Positions 1-5,903 of a stretch of 9,735 bases of DNA are shown here, one piece after another. This DNA comes from JAAFKA01 sp044348925 (lineage in GTDB: Bacteria > Bacteroidota > Bacteroidia > Cytophagales > Thermoflexibacteraceae). The position numbers were made by a program, and so were the translations under genes. The notes beneath the pieces are model-generated. The model searched no databases, had not been told where the DNA came from, and was given only the letters and a program-made list of their open reading frames with translations. The first letter of the stretch is position 1. Each line of letters starts with the position of its first letter. The DNA is taken from positions 1-9,735 of the forward strand of contig JBIKRY010000173.1 in assembly GCA_044348925.1 (NCBI GenBank). The letters run 5' to 3'.

Positions 1-1
1 A

Positions 2-79
2 GATTATGAACGAAAAGTAGAGAATGCAAATAGTTATTTAATTATTGCTAATATTAGGAGAGTAGTGAGAAAAATTTAA
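2..79 (+). CDS. Possible C-terminal tail of a gene entering from the left
   Basis: A reading frame is open from the window edge (frame starting at base 2) to a TAA at 77-79, giving about 25 residues that end in IANIRRVVRKI. The mix of charged and hydrophobic residues could be a helical protein end. It would meet the leftward HTH gene tail to tail with the stop codons overlapping (76-78 on minus, 77-79 on plus), a compact layout common in bacteria. Twenty-five open codons in AT-rich DNA are weak proof, no family can be recognised, and the stretch may simply be non-coding. Confidence 0.3.
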   Translation, partial: DYERKVENANSYLIIANIRRVVRKI

Positions 80-432
80 TTCAAACAGCTTCTAAGTTTG
101 TCATTTTCTACTTTTAATAACTGAATCTCGTTATTTTGCATAACTTCAATTAGCTTTGAACTACTTTCTGCTATAAAAATACCATTGCCAACACCATTAC
201 CCGTTTGGTTTTGATAAACATTATATAAATTTTTATCATCAAACTTATCGAAGTTCTCTTTTGATACTCCCAAAATATCAAGAATACTTTTAAGTTTTTC
301 TTCTGATATTTTTGTTTTATCCAACTCTAATTTACTATAAGATTGTTGAGTAATTTGTAGTTTATGGGCTATGTACTCTTGAGAAAAACCCAATAAATCC
401 CTAATTTTCATTATTTTTTTTCCTATTGTCAT
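76..432 (-). CDS. XRE/Cro-type helix-turn-helix transcriptional regulator
   Basis: This is a 118-residue DNA-binding regulator of the HTH_3 (XRE/lambda Cro-like) family. The HTH domain covers about residues 5-60: residues 17-33 (SQEYIAHKLQITQQSYS) form the typical helix 2 - turn - recognition helix, followed by KLELDKTKISEEKL and a closing helix. Residues 61-90 form a polar linker rich in Asn and Gly. The last 25 or so residues (KLIEVMQNNEIQLLKVENDKL) look like a short coiled coil, probably for dimerisation. The first ATG is used as start; an in-frame ATG at codon 8 is possible but would trim the first helix. Nineteen bases upstream lie two tandem inverted repeats that could be its own operators. 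Small Bacteroidota regulators of this shape usually act as autorepressors or control nearby accessory genes. The targets here are inferred, not shown. Confidence 0.85.
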   Translation of the reverse strand: MTIGKKIMKIRDLLGFSQEYIAHKLQITQQSYSKLELDKTKISEEKLKSILDILGVSKENFDKFDDKNLYNVYQNQTGNGVGNGIFIAESSSKLIEVMQNNEIQLLKVENDKLRSCLN

Positions 433-450
433 AAATTATTCTATTTGATG

Positions 451-486
451 GTTGTAAACTACAATAATATAGTTGTAAACTACAAC
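451..486. promoter_or_regulatory. Tandem operator-like inverted repeats
   Basis: Two near-identical sites lie at 451-465 and 472-486. Each is an inverted repeat GTTGTA-AAC-TACAAC; the second copy is perfect and the first has one mismatch at its last base (T for C). The start-to-start distance is 21 bp, two helical turns, so bound dimers would sit on the same DNA face. The sites lie between the XRE regulator and the divergent secreted-protein gene. On the minus strand each repeat contains TAGTTTAC, close to a Bacteroidota -7 box, so occupancy could block the regulator's own promoter. Binding by the neighbouring regulator is inferred. Confidence 0.65.
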
Positions 487-518
487 TATATTTATTCTGT
501 ACTATTATCTGTTATTAT

Positions 519-526
519 TAAGTTTG
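519..526 (+). promoter_or_regulatory. Candidate -7 box for the secreted-protein gene
   Basis: TAAGTTTG fits the Bacteroidota -7 consensus TAnnTTTG and lies 40 bases before the ATG at 566, giving a 5' leader of about 30 nt. No clear -33 TTTG is visible at the expected distance; the nearest resemblance is TTCTG at 495-499. In DNA this AT-rich such octamers also occur by chance. Confidence 0.35.
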
Positions 527-565
527 CATTATATAAATTATTCAAGTAAAAACAAAATTAATTTT

Positions 566-868
566 ATGAAAAAAATATTGATGTTATTATTTTTAGTATC
601 TTATTCTATTTATGCACAATACCAAGCACAAAATGGAAGACTATATCAGTTCCGTTGCGTATATTTTGTAGGTCAGAATACAAGTGCGCCAGACAACGGA
701 CCTTATATGCTTTATCATTACTGGGATGCAGGATCAGAAGGTCAGTGGGGTGTTACAGGTGAACACTATATTTATAATGACTTTGGAGATGGTGGCTATG
801 GAGACCACACCAGCTATGGCGATAATTCAAATAATTGGCAACCTTTTTGTGTGGAAAACCCTACATAA
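566..868 (+). CDS. Small secreted protein, unknown family
   Basis: This is a 100-residue protein of unrecognised family. Residues 1-17 (MKKILMLLFLVSYSIYA) are a clear Sec signal peptide: two lysines, a hydrophobic core, and a YA|Q cleavage site. The mature part of about 83 residues is very rich in Tyr (10), Gly, Asp and Asn with three Trp. It has two cysteines (C31 and C95) near the two ends of the mature chain that could form one disulfide. The segment around residues 66-90 is a run of aromatic and Gly/Asp residues (YNDFGDGGYGDHTSYGD), suggestive of a beta-rich or binding surface. The frame stays open upstream to a TTG at 524, but that codon falls in the candidate -7 box and would put 14 polar residues before the signal peptide, so the ATG at 566 is preferred. 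The lipoprotein gene follows 58 bp downstream and the two are probably co-transcribed. Confidence 0.7.
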   Translation: MKKILMLLFLVSYSIYAQYQAQNGRLYQFRCVYFVGQNTSAPDNGPYMLYHYWDAGSEGQWGVTGEHYIYNDFGDGGYGDHTSYGDNSNNWQPFCVENPT

Positions 869-926
869 AATTATTACCATATAATTAAAAATTAAATTCA
901 TATAAAATATTTTAACTCAAATTACT

Positions 927-1712
927 ATGTCAAATAAATTTTTATTATCAAGCCTCTGCGTATCTGTTTTCTTTTTTAGTTCTTGTAATAAAGAACTACA
1001 TACAAAACTTGTAGAAAAAGAATCTTATGATGCAACTTATGAATCCTTAACAAGCCCTAACAATACAAGTGCCAAATACCTTTTTACACAAGGTTATAGA
1101 TTTGGGACTACGCCAAGTGATTATCTAAAACCTGTTGTAACTCTAAATAAAGTAGAGCAAAATGGTGCTTACTCCACGCAAACAGATATGCTCTTGATGA
1201 AAAACAACTACCAAATTATTCATGGAGGAGATTTATCTTGGCAACAGCGACACGAAATTGTCAAAGAAGAAATTACTAAATTTGCAAAACAATATCCTGA
1301 AAATAAATATACATTTAGGCATGAACAAGGCTATGCTACAGATATGCTTGATATTTTTTTATTGCGTGAAACAAATACAAAAGAAGTACAACAAGCAACG
1401 GCATTCTATCTCACATTGCTATTAAAACATAAAAATCCTAATGCTGATGTAATGACTGCTGCCCTCGTAAAATTAAAAAATTATTGGTCAGATAGGCAAA
1501 TTAGCTATGCAGCTAACCAAATAATAGAATTTGGTACAAAACACAAAGATATGAATAAAATGATGATTAGTAAAATTGAAAATCGTCAAAAAGAATATTC
1601 TTTAAGCAAGGCATCATTATTTTGGTTAGATTTTTACAAAAAACGTGATAAAAATTTTGATAATGCTTTTAAAACCTTGCAAATATTGTCCATACATACA
1701 ATAAGTTATTAA
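927..1712 (+). CDS. Lipoprotein of unknown function
   Basis: This is a 261-residue predicted lipoprotein. The N-terminus has one Lys, a hydrophobic stretch with many Phe and Ser, and a lipobox F17-S18-S19-C20, so signal peptidase II would cleave before C20. No Asp follows the cysteine, so the outer membrane is the likely destination (inference). The mature chain is Lys-rich and mostly helical in appearance: residues 100-255 read as consecutive amphipathic helices (for example the stretch around YLTLLLKHKNPNADVMTAALV) with no recognisable catalytic motif. The pattern resembles an all-helical repeat or scaffold fold, but I cannot assign a family. It lies 58 bp after the small secreted protein, in the same direction, and is followed by a hairpin at 1732-1774. 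The pair may be a strain-specific exported module. Confidence 0.75.
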   Translation: MSNKFLLSSLCVSVFFFSSCNKELHTKLVEKESYDATYESLTSPNNTSAKYLFTQGYRFGTTPSDYLKPVVTLNKVEQNGAYSTQTDMLLMKNNYQIIHGGDLSWQQRHEIVKEEITKFAKQYPENKYTFRHEQGYATDMLDIFLLRETNTKEVQQATAFYLTLLLKHKNPNADVMTAALVKLKNYWSDRQISYAANQIIEFGTKHKDMNKMMISKIENRQKEYSLSKASLFWLDFYKKRDKNFDNAFKTLQILSIHTISY

Positions 1713-1731
1713 ATTCGTAACTTAAAATTAA

Positions 1732-1774
1732 TATAAGAAAGGAGTTGATATGTAGCTACAACTTCTTTCTTATA
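1732..1774. terminator. Hairpin terminator between convergent genes
   Basis: The arms 1732-1747 and 1759-1774 form a 16-bp stem (TATAAGAAAGGAGTTG with its complement, one G-T wobble) around an 11-nt loop. It lies 20 bases after the lipoprotein stop and 36 bases after the MazG-like stop on the other strand. On the minus strand the stem runs into a T-rich stretch (TATATTAATTTT), so it could end transcription from both sides. There is no pure T-tract on the plus strand. Confidence 0.6.
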
Positions 1775-1809
1775 GGTTGGTGCAATATTACAAAACTCTA
1801 CTACAAAAC

Positions 1810-2136
1810 TTAACGCAATTTTTCATTTTTTGCGTGTCTTTCTGTATCTCGTTTTGTTTTTTTGTCCAAATTTTTTTGTAAAGCCTCTGTCAAATTTATG
1901 CCTGTCTGGTTTGCCAATGCTATCAAAACAAAAAGCACATCTGCCATTTCATCTCCCAAATCCACCTCTTTATCTGAAGGCTTAAAAGATTGTTCACCAT
2001 ATTTACGAGCCATAATTCGTGCTACTTCTCCCACCTCTTCCATCAAAATAGCCATATTAGTTAATTCATTGTAATAACGAATACCCGTAGTAGTTATCCA
2101 CGTATCTACGGTTTGTTGTGCCTCTTCCAAAGTCAT
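1810..2136 (-). CDS. MazG-like nucleotide pyrophosphohydrolase
   Basis: This is a 108-residue single-domain all-alpha NTP pyrophosphohydrolase of the MazG/MazG-like group. The family hydrolyses (d)NTPs to NMP plus pyrophosphate in the cytoplasm, removing non-canonical or surplus nucleotides. The metal-binding signature is complete: E33-E34-x-x-E37 (MEEVGEVARIMARKYGEQ) on one helix and E63-x-x-D66 (DLGDEMADVLFVLIALA) on the next. A basic C-terminal tail (KKTKRDTERHAKNEK) follows. Length and layout match stand-alone MazG-like proteins rather than the two-domain MazG. The start ATG at 2136 is the only good one and gives a normal N-terminus. The gene stands alone, convergent with the lipoprotein gene. 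The exact substrate cannot be told from the sequence. Confidence 0.9.
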   Translation of the reverse strand: MTLEEAQQTVDTWITTTGIRYYNELTNMAILMEEVGEVARIMARKYGEQSFKPSDKEVDLGDEMADVLFVLIALANQTGINLTEALQKNLDKKTKRDTERHAKNEKLR

Positions 2137-2176
2137 AAAAGTATCATTTTTTTTGTAAATAACTATTTTTAATTTT

Positions 2177-2184
2177 CAAATATA
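2177..2184 (-). promoter_or_regulatory. Candidate -7 box for the MazG-like gene
   Basis: Read on the minus strand this is TATATTTG, an exact fit to TAnnTTTG, 40 bases before the start codon (leader about 34 nt). A TTG lies 12 bases further upstream, closer than the usual -33 spacing. The call rests on one box and its position. Confidence 0.35.
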
Positions 2185-2300
2185 GATAAATAGTGTCAAA
2201 AATTATTTTTTTTTTGGAATTGTAAAAAAAAATTAACTAATTTGAGTTATAAACAATCGTAAGGATATAAAAACATAAAATTACAAATATTGTTTTTTTC

Positions 2301-2325
2301 TAAGTAATTGATTATCAATTACTTA
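2301..2325. promoter_or_regulatory. Perfect 25-bp dyad upstream of nuoD
   Basis: The arms TAAGTAATTGAT (2301-2312) and ATCAATTACTTA (2314-2325) are perfect inverted repeats around a single T. The one-base centre suits a dimeric DNA-binding protein better than an RNA hairpin, although a stem with a 5-nt loop could also form. It lies 76 bp before the candidate nuoD -7 box. The centre TTGAT-T-ATCAA resembles an FNR/CRP half-site pair but has a 1-bp instead of a 4-bp gap, so I do not assign it to that family. Confidence 0.45.
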
Positions 2326-2400
2326 ACTTATACAATAAACAAAACATACAAGTAGCAATTTATATCTAATTTATTCCGTACATTGGTAATTCAAGCATTT

Positions 2401-2408
2401 TATTTTTG
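2401..2408 (+). promoter_or_regulatory. Candidate -7 box for nuoD
   Basis: TATTTTTG fits TAnnTTTG and lies 26 bases before the nuoD ATG. A TTG (in CATTGG at 2381-2386) lies 15 bases upstream, a little short for a -33 element. The leader would be only about 20 nt, which is normal in this phylum. Confidence 0.4.
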
Positions 2409-2434
2409 CCTATTCGCAAAACAAAACCATATAT

Positions 2435-3664
2435 ATGTCTGCTAACTCTATCTTACACACCAGCCAAGTAGCCAAAGGACAAGAAATTATTGAGTATGTG
2501 AATGAACTCACTACCCTCAACTTAGGTCCTACGCACCCTGCTACGCATGGTATTTTTCAAAATATTTTACAAATGGACGGAGAAAAAATAGTTTCTGCCG
2601 TGCCTACAGTTGGATATATTCATCGTGCTTTTGAAAAATTAGCAGAACGAAGACCACTCTACCAAATTACGCCTTTGACAGACCGTATGAACTATTGCTC
2701 CTCCCCTATCAATAATATGGGTTGGCACATGACCGTCGAGAAGTTGCTTGGTATCACAGTGCCAAAAGAAGCCGAATATATACGCGTAATTATGATGGAA
2801 TTGGCACGAATAGCCGACCACTTGATTTGTAATAGTATTTTGGGGGTTGATACAGGAGCTTTTACAGGCTTTTTGTATGTATTTCAAGAAAGAGAAAAAA
2901 TTTATGATATTTACGAAGAAGTATCTGGCACAAGACTAACCACCAACATGGGCAGGATTGGAGGTATGGAAAGACGTATTTCGGAACGAGGTATGCGGTT
3001 GTTAAAACAATTTTTAGCCGAATTCCCTGCTGTTATGCGTGAATTTGAAAGCCTATTTGATAGAAATCGTATTTTTATGGATAGAACTGTTGGCGTGGGA
3101 GGTATTACTGCCGAAAGAGCATTAGCATACGGGTTTACAGGTCCAAACCTACGAGCAGCAGGAGTAGATTATGATGTACGAGTAAATGAACCATACAGTT
3201 CGTATGGAGATTTTGAATTTGAAATTCCAATTGGCACATACGGAGATACTTACGATAGATATTTGGTAAGAAATCAAGAAATCTGGCAAAGCCTACGAAT
3301 CATAGAACAAGCATTAGCAAAAATGCCTAATGATGGCTATTTTGCAGATGACAAACGGTATTATCTACCGCCTAAAAAGAAAGTCTATGAAAGTATGGAA
3401 GCATTAATTTACCATTTCAAAATTATTATGGGTGAAATTGATGCACCCGAAGGAGAAGTATATCATTCGGTAGAAGGCGGAAATGGCGAATTAGGATTCT
3501 ATTTGGTAAGTGATGGAGGTCGTACCCCATACCGTTTACATTTTAGAAGACCTTGCTTTATTTATTACCAAGCATACCCAGAAATGATAGTTGGGCAACA
3601 ATTATCTGATGCCATTGCTATTCTAAGTAGTTTGAATGTAATTGCAGGAGAATTAGACGCATAA
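2435..3664 (+). CDS. nuoD: NADH-quinone oxidoreductase subunit D
   Basis: This 409-residue protein is the 49-kDa subunit of respiratory complex I (NuoD/Nqo4). It sits in the peripheral arm at the membrane interface and builds the quinone pocket together with NuoB. The family signature is intact: GPTHPATHG at 31-39 with H38, DRMNYCSS at 83-90 with Y87, then NNMGWHMTVEKLLG, RIADHL and TTNMGRIGGMERRIS. H38 and Y87 correspond to the quinone head-group ligands known for this family (the Thermus Nqo4 numbering appears to coincide). The length is normal for the single NuoD form, not the NuoCD fusion. The ATG at 2435 has a short A-rich leader with no Shine-Dalgarno. It is unusual that nuoD stands alone: no nuoC, nuoE or other nuo gene flanks it, whereas these genes usually form one operon. 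A hairpin directly downstream indicates a one-gene transcript. Confidence 0.97.
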   Translation: MSANSILHTSQVAKGQEIIEYVNELTTLNLGPTHPATHGIFQNILQMDGEKIVSAVPTVGYIHRAFEKLAERRPLYQITPLTDRMNYCSSPINNMGWHMTVEKLLGITVPKEAEYIRVIMMELARIADHLICNSILGVDTGAFTGFLYVFQEREKIYDIYEEVSGTRLTTNMGRIGGMERRISERGMRLLKQFLAEFPAVMREFESLFDRNRIFMDRTVGVGGITAERALAYGFTGPNLRAAGVDYDVRVNEPYSSYGDFEFEIPIGTYGDTYDRYLVRNQEIWQSLRIIEQALAKMPNDGYFADDKRYYLPPKKKVYESMEALIYHFKIIMGEIDAPEGEVYHSVEGGNGELGFYLVSDGGRTPYRLHFRRPCFIYYQAYPEMIVGQQLSDAIAILSSLNVIAGELDA

Positions 3665-3679
3665 TACAATAAGTCAAGC

Positions 3680-3723
3680 TATGTTAGGATATTTTAACGT
3701 AAATACTAAAATATCCTAACATA
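3680..3723. terminator. Bidirectional hairpin terminator
   Basis: A perfect 17-bp stem has arms TATGTTAGGATATTTTA (3680-3696) and its exact complement (3707-3723) around a 10-nt loop. It lies 15 bases after the nuoD stop and 17 bases before the stop of the convergent nitroreductase. The inner end of the stem is A/T-only and there is no long T-tract on the plus side, but position and perfect pairing make a shared terminator likely. Confidence 0.75.
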
Positions 3724-3740
3724 AATACATAAAACAGATT

Positions 3741-4373
3741 TTAGCTTAATACAGTTACAAAATTTTCGGTACTTCTTCTAACTTTTTGTAATTTTACTAA
3801 CCAATCTTTATCTTCTTGGCGATAACCAACTGCCAAAATAACACAACTTCTTAAACCTTTTTCACGAAGTCCCAAAATTGTATCCAAAGCCTCAGGACTA
3901 AAACCCTCCATAGGCGTAGTATCTACTTGCTCAAAAGCAGCAGCAACCATTGCCATACCAAGCCCTATGTATGCTTGACGAGCTGCGTGTTGAAAATTGT
4001 CTTCAGCATTGCGTTGTGGATAGTTTTTCAACAACATTTGACGATAATTTTCCCAACCTTCATTTTTAAAACCTCGCACCGTATTTACCAAATCAAACAT
4101 CATATTAATACGGTCTTCGGTATAGGTATCCCAAGCTGCAAATACCAATAAATGAGAACAATCTGTAATAACAGACTGATTCCAAGCTATTGGCTTAATT
4201 TGTTCTTTGATTTGTTGGTTGGTAATAGCAATAATTTCAAAAGGTTGCAAACCACTTGAAGTTGGAGCAAGACGAGCTGCCTCAATAATTTTGTCTATTT
4301 TTTCTTGTGCAACTACGCTACCATTCATTGCTTTAGCAGCATAACGCCAATTCAATTTATCTATTAATTCCAT
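3741..4373 (-). CDS. NfsB-like nitroreductase, FMN-dependent NAD(P)H oxidoreductase
   Basis: This is a 210-residue cytoplasmic flavoprotein of the nitroreductase superfamily (NfsB/FRP type). The family reduces nitro-aromatics, quinones or flavins by two-electron transfer using NAD(P)H and works as a homodimer. FMN-contact positions are visible: R10 and K14 (WRYAAKAM) match R10 and K14 of E. coli NfsB; APTSSGLQP (36-44) is the flavin loop; K197-x-R199 near the C-terminus fits the FMN-phosphate pair. The Ser normally at position 12 is Ala here. The segment TTPMEGFSPEALDTILGL is the conserved region before the last strand. The length is close to the usual 215-220. The start at 4373 gives the standard family N-terminus. 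The physiological substrate is unknown. It is transcribed singly, towards nuoD. Confidence 0.92.
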   Translation of the reverse strand: MELIDKLNWRYAAKAMNGSVVAQEKIDKIIEAARLAPTSSGLQPFEIIAITNQQIKEQIKPIAWNQSVITDCSHLLVFAAWDTYTEDRINMMFDLVNTVRGFKNEGWENYRQMLLKNYPQRNAEDNFQHAARQAYIGLGMAMVAAAFEQVDTTPMEGFSPEALDTILGLREKGLRSCVILAVGYRQEDKDWLVKLQKVRRSTENFVTVLS

Positions 4374-4444
4374 TTTTAAAAAATTAGTTAAATACTTTAT
4401 CTTATACCTTTTTTGTCCTAAAAAAGTTCCTAAATAATAAATAT

Positions 4445-4452
4445 CAAATATA
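4445..4452 (-). promoter_or_regulatory. Candidate -7 box for the nitroreductase gene
   Basis: On the minus strand this is TATATTTG, the same octamer as in front of the MazG-like gene. It gives a leader of about 65 nt to the start at 4373. It lies between the gene and the MITE-like element, so the element does not separate the gene from this promoter. No convincing -33 element was seen. Confidence 0.3.
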
Positions 4453-4485
4453 ACTTATTCATTATCAATCATTTATATTTCATCT

Positions 4486-4706
4486 CAAGTAATACTTTAT
4501 ATAGGTTTTCCGCATCAAAATTATTTTAACCACATAGTAACATAGATACATATAAGTTAAGGAAGGTACTATAAGTAGAAAACTGTGTAAATCTGCGTGT
4601 TCTGTGTTATCCGTGTTCAATATTTTAGCAGTAAGACGAATTTTATTACATAAACCTTACTTTAAAATTTTGATGCGGGAAACCTATACTTTATATGTAT
4701 TACTTG
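4486..4706. mobile_element. MITE-like element with terminal inverted repeats
   Basis: The outer ends are CAAGTAATAC (4486-4495) and its exact complement GTATTACTTG (4697-4706). After a short spacer of unequal length (4 and 8 bp) a second, 23-bp inverted block follows at 4500-4522 and 4666-4688 with one mismatch (GGTTTTCCGCATCAAAATT against GGTTTCCCGCATCAAAATT). The core carries degenerate 9-10-bp units with CTGTGT, CTGCGT, CTGTGT and CCGTGT at 4583, 4593, 4602 and 4611. A looser opposite-strand counterpart (ACCACATAG, AACATAG) lies at 4529-4545, so the core is itself a decayed inverted repeat. There is no open frame, so it would be non-autonomous. I see no clear target-site duplication. It could be a MITE or a large REP-type repeat. 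Copy number cannot be judged from one window. Confidence 0.6.
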
Positions 4707-4850
4707 AAAAATTGGCAAAGTTTGACAATGATTTTATTGTTTATAAATTAAAGAGGAAAGCCTATTTTTATCATAATTGCTAATTTTTATGATTTATATA
4801 CAAGTTGAATCTACATTTATCATTAAATTACCAAATACTATCAACTATAT

Positions 4851-4878
4851 TTTCTATTTAATTTAGCTTAAATAGAAA
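4851..4878. promoter_or_regulatory. Perfect 11-bp inverted repeat upstream of cheR
   Basis: The arms TTTCTATTTAA (4851-4861) and TTAAATAGAAA (4868-4878) are exact complements around TTTAGC. The site lies 20 bp before the candidate -7 box of cheR, that is, over the expected -33 region, where an operator would act. All-A/T arms apart from one C/G pair each make a strong RNA hairpin unlikely. Confidence 0.45.
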
Positions 4879-4897
4879 TACAATAAAAATAAATAGT

Positions 4898-4905
4898 TAT
4901 TTTTG
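4898..4905 (+). promoter_or_regulatory. Candidate -7 box for the cheR operon
   Basis: TATTTTTG fits TAnnTTTG and is the same octamer as in front of nuoD. The leader would be about 60 nt. No TTTG was found at the -33 position; the inverted repeat 4851-4878 occupies it instead. It is supported only by the match and position. Confidence 0.3.
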
Positions 4906-4973
4906 CTAAAAAATTTTGTTTATAGAATTTTATTTGTATAATTGCACTTGCTACAATTTTATACTAATTAGAG

Positions 4974-5834
4974 ATGAATATACCCCCAAGCCCATTTGGT
5001 AATGACAGTGGAAATGATATTGATATAGCGGATATCCGAAAATTGACAGATTTAGTAAAGCAGAAATATAATTATGATTTCAAAGACTATGCTATGTCTT
5101 CTTTCAAACGCCGTATTAAACGACTACTTGATTTATATAAATTTAAAAATGTTGATAAATTAATTAGTGTTTTAGAAACAAATTCCGATTTTTTTGAAGA
5201 ATTTATCTCCGAAATAACGGTCAATGTAACAGAAATGTTTAGAGACCCTACATTTTGGAAAATTCTCAAAGAGCAGATTTTACCTAATATTTTATTGCAA
5301 CACGATAAAATTAACATTTGGCACGCAGGTTGTTCGTCTGGCGAAGAAGTATATTCTATGGCAATTACCCTACAAGAAATGGGAATTTTGGATAAAACCA
5401 AATTAGTAGCAACTGACCTCGATACAGCCATCATCAAAAAAGCCCAAAATGGCGTGTATTCGATGAAAAGTATGGAATTAAACCGCAAAAACTATGCTCG
5501 TTATGGTGGCGTACATGCTTTAGACGATTACTTCAAAGAATTAAACGGCGAGGCACTGATGGACAAAAGTTTGATGCAAAATGTATCTTTCCGCCGCCAT
5601 GATTTGGTGCAAGGAGCAGTTTTTTCCAAATTTGACTTGGTATTGTGTCGCAATGTAATGATTTATTTTAATCAAGCCCTACAAAATATCGTACTAAACA
5701 AACTACACGAAGGTCTTTTTAAATATGGCTACTTGGCTATTGGTTCAAAAGAATCTTTAATTTGGTGTGAAATTGCTAATAAATTTATTGTGGTAAACAA
5801 TGAAGAAAAAATTTATAAGAAAATTAAAGACTAA
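4974..5834 (+). CDS. cheR: CheR-type protein-glutamate O-methyltransferase
   Basis: This 286-residue CheR-family enzyme would transfer methyl groups from S-adenosylmethionine to glutamates of a receptor. The N-terminal helical CheR_N domain covers about residues 18-85, with the basic helix SSFKRRIKRLL at 42-52. The linker motif ITVNVTEMFRD (81-91) corresponds to the family's TTNxTxFFR. The Rossmann domain has the SAM loop HAGCSSGEEVYSMAI (117-131), the acidic ATDLD (146-150), CRNVMIYFN (225-233) and GYLAIGSKESL near the end. All key motifs are present, so it should be active. The length is normal for CheR without extra PAS or TPR domains. The ATG at 4974 is preceded by GAG only, with no real Shine-Dalgarno. 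It is followed after 69 bp by cheB. No receptor, CheA or CheW gene is nearby, so the methylated partner is unknown and could be a sensor kinase rather than a classical chemoreceptor. Confidence 0.93.
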   Translation: MNIPPSPFGNDSGNDIDIADIRKLTDLVKQKYNYDFKDYAMSSFKRRIKRLLDLYKFKNVDKLISVLETNSDFFEEFISEITVNVTEMFRDPTFWKILKEQILPNILLQHDKINIWHAGCSSGEEVYSMAITLQEMGILDKTKLVATDLDTAIIKKAQNGVYSMKSMELNRKNYARYGGVHALDDYFKELNGEALMDKSLMQNVSFRRHDLVQGAVFSKFDLVLCRNVMIYFNQALQNIVLNKLHEGLFKYGYLAIGSKESLIWCEIANKFIVVNNEEKIYKKIKD

Positions 5835-5903
5835 GTTACGTGTATAATTTTACTAACAATCTATCAGTAAATACTTAAAGCTACGTTTTGTTTTGTTAAA
5901 CTA

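Larger units (their letters stand above)
2137..2434. other. Intergenic region with divergent promoters
   Basis: This 298-bp A/T-rich gap between the divergent MazG-like gene and nuoD shows no open frame of coding character. It holds candidate -7 boxes facing each way (2177-2184 minus, 2401-2408 plus) and a perfect 25-bp dyad at 2301-2325. Long A and T runs occur around 2206-2231 and 2292-2299. Confidence 0.6.
4374..4973. other. 600-bp intergenic region between nitroreductase and cheR
   Basis: No credible coding frame was found on either strand. From left to right the region holds a candidate nitroreductase -7 box (4445-4452, minus), a MITE-like element (4486-4706), a weak 7-bp inverted repeat (4770-4793), a perfect 11-bp inverted repeat (4851-4878) and a candidate cheR -7 box (4898-4905). 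The MITE-like element accounts for over a third of the gap and is clearly richer in G+C than its surroundings. Confidence 0.7.

Noticed and set aside
524..565. TTG at 524 as an alternative start for the secreted protein
   Set aside because: It would put 14 polar residues before an otherwise ideal signal peptide, and the codon lies within the TAAGTTTG promoter-like box.
2314..2325. Fur or FNR box in the nuoD upstream dyad
   Set aside because: The half-site spacing (1 bp) does not fit FNR/CRP (4 bp), and similarity to the Fur consensus is limited to short A/T-rich strings.
4770..4793. Inverted repeat ATCATAA-N10-TTATGAT
   Set aside because: Seven-base A/T-rich arms are expected by chance in this gap and no gene end lies next to it.
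5087..5488. 133-residue leftward open frame
   Set aside because: It lies wholly within cheR on the other strand, while the cheR frame has all SAM-binding motifs.
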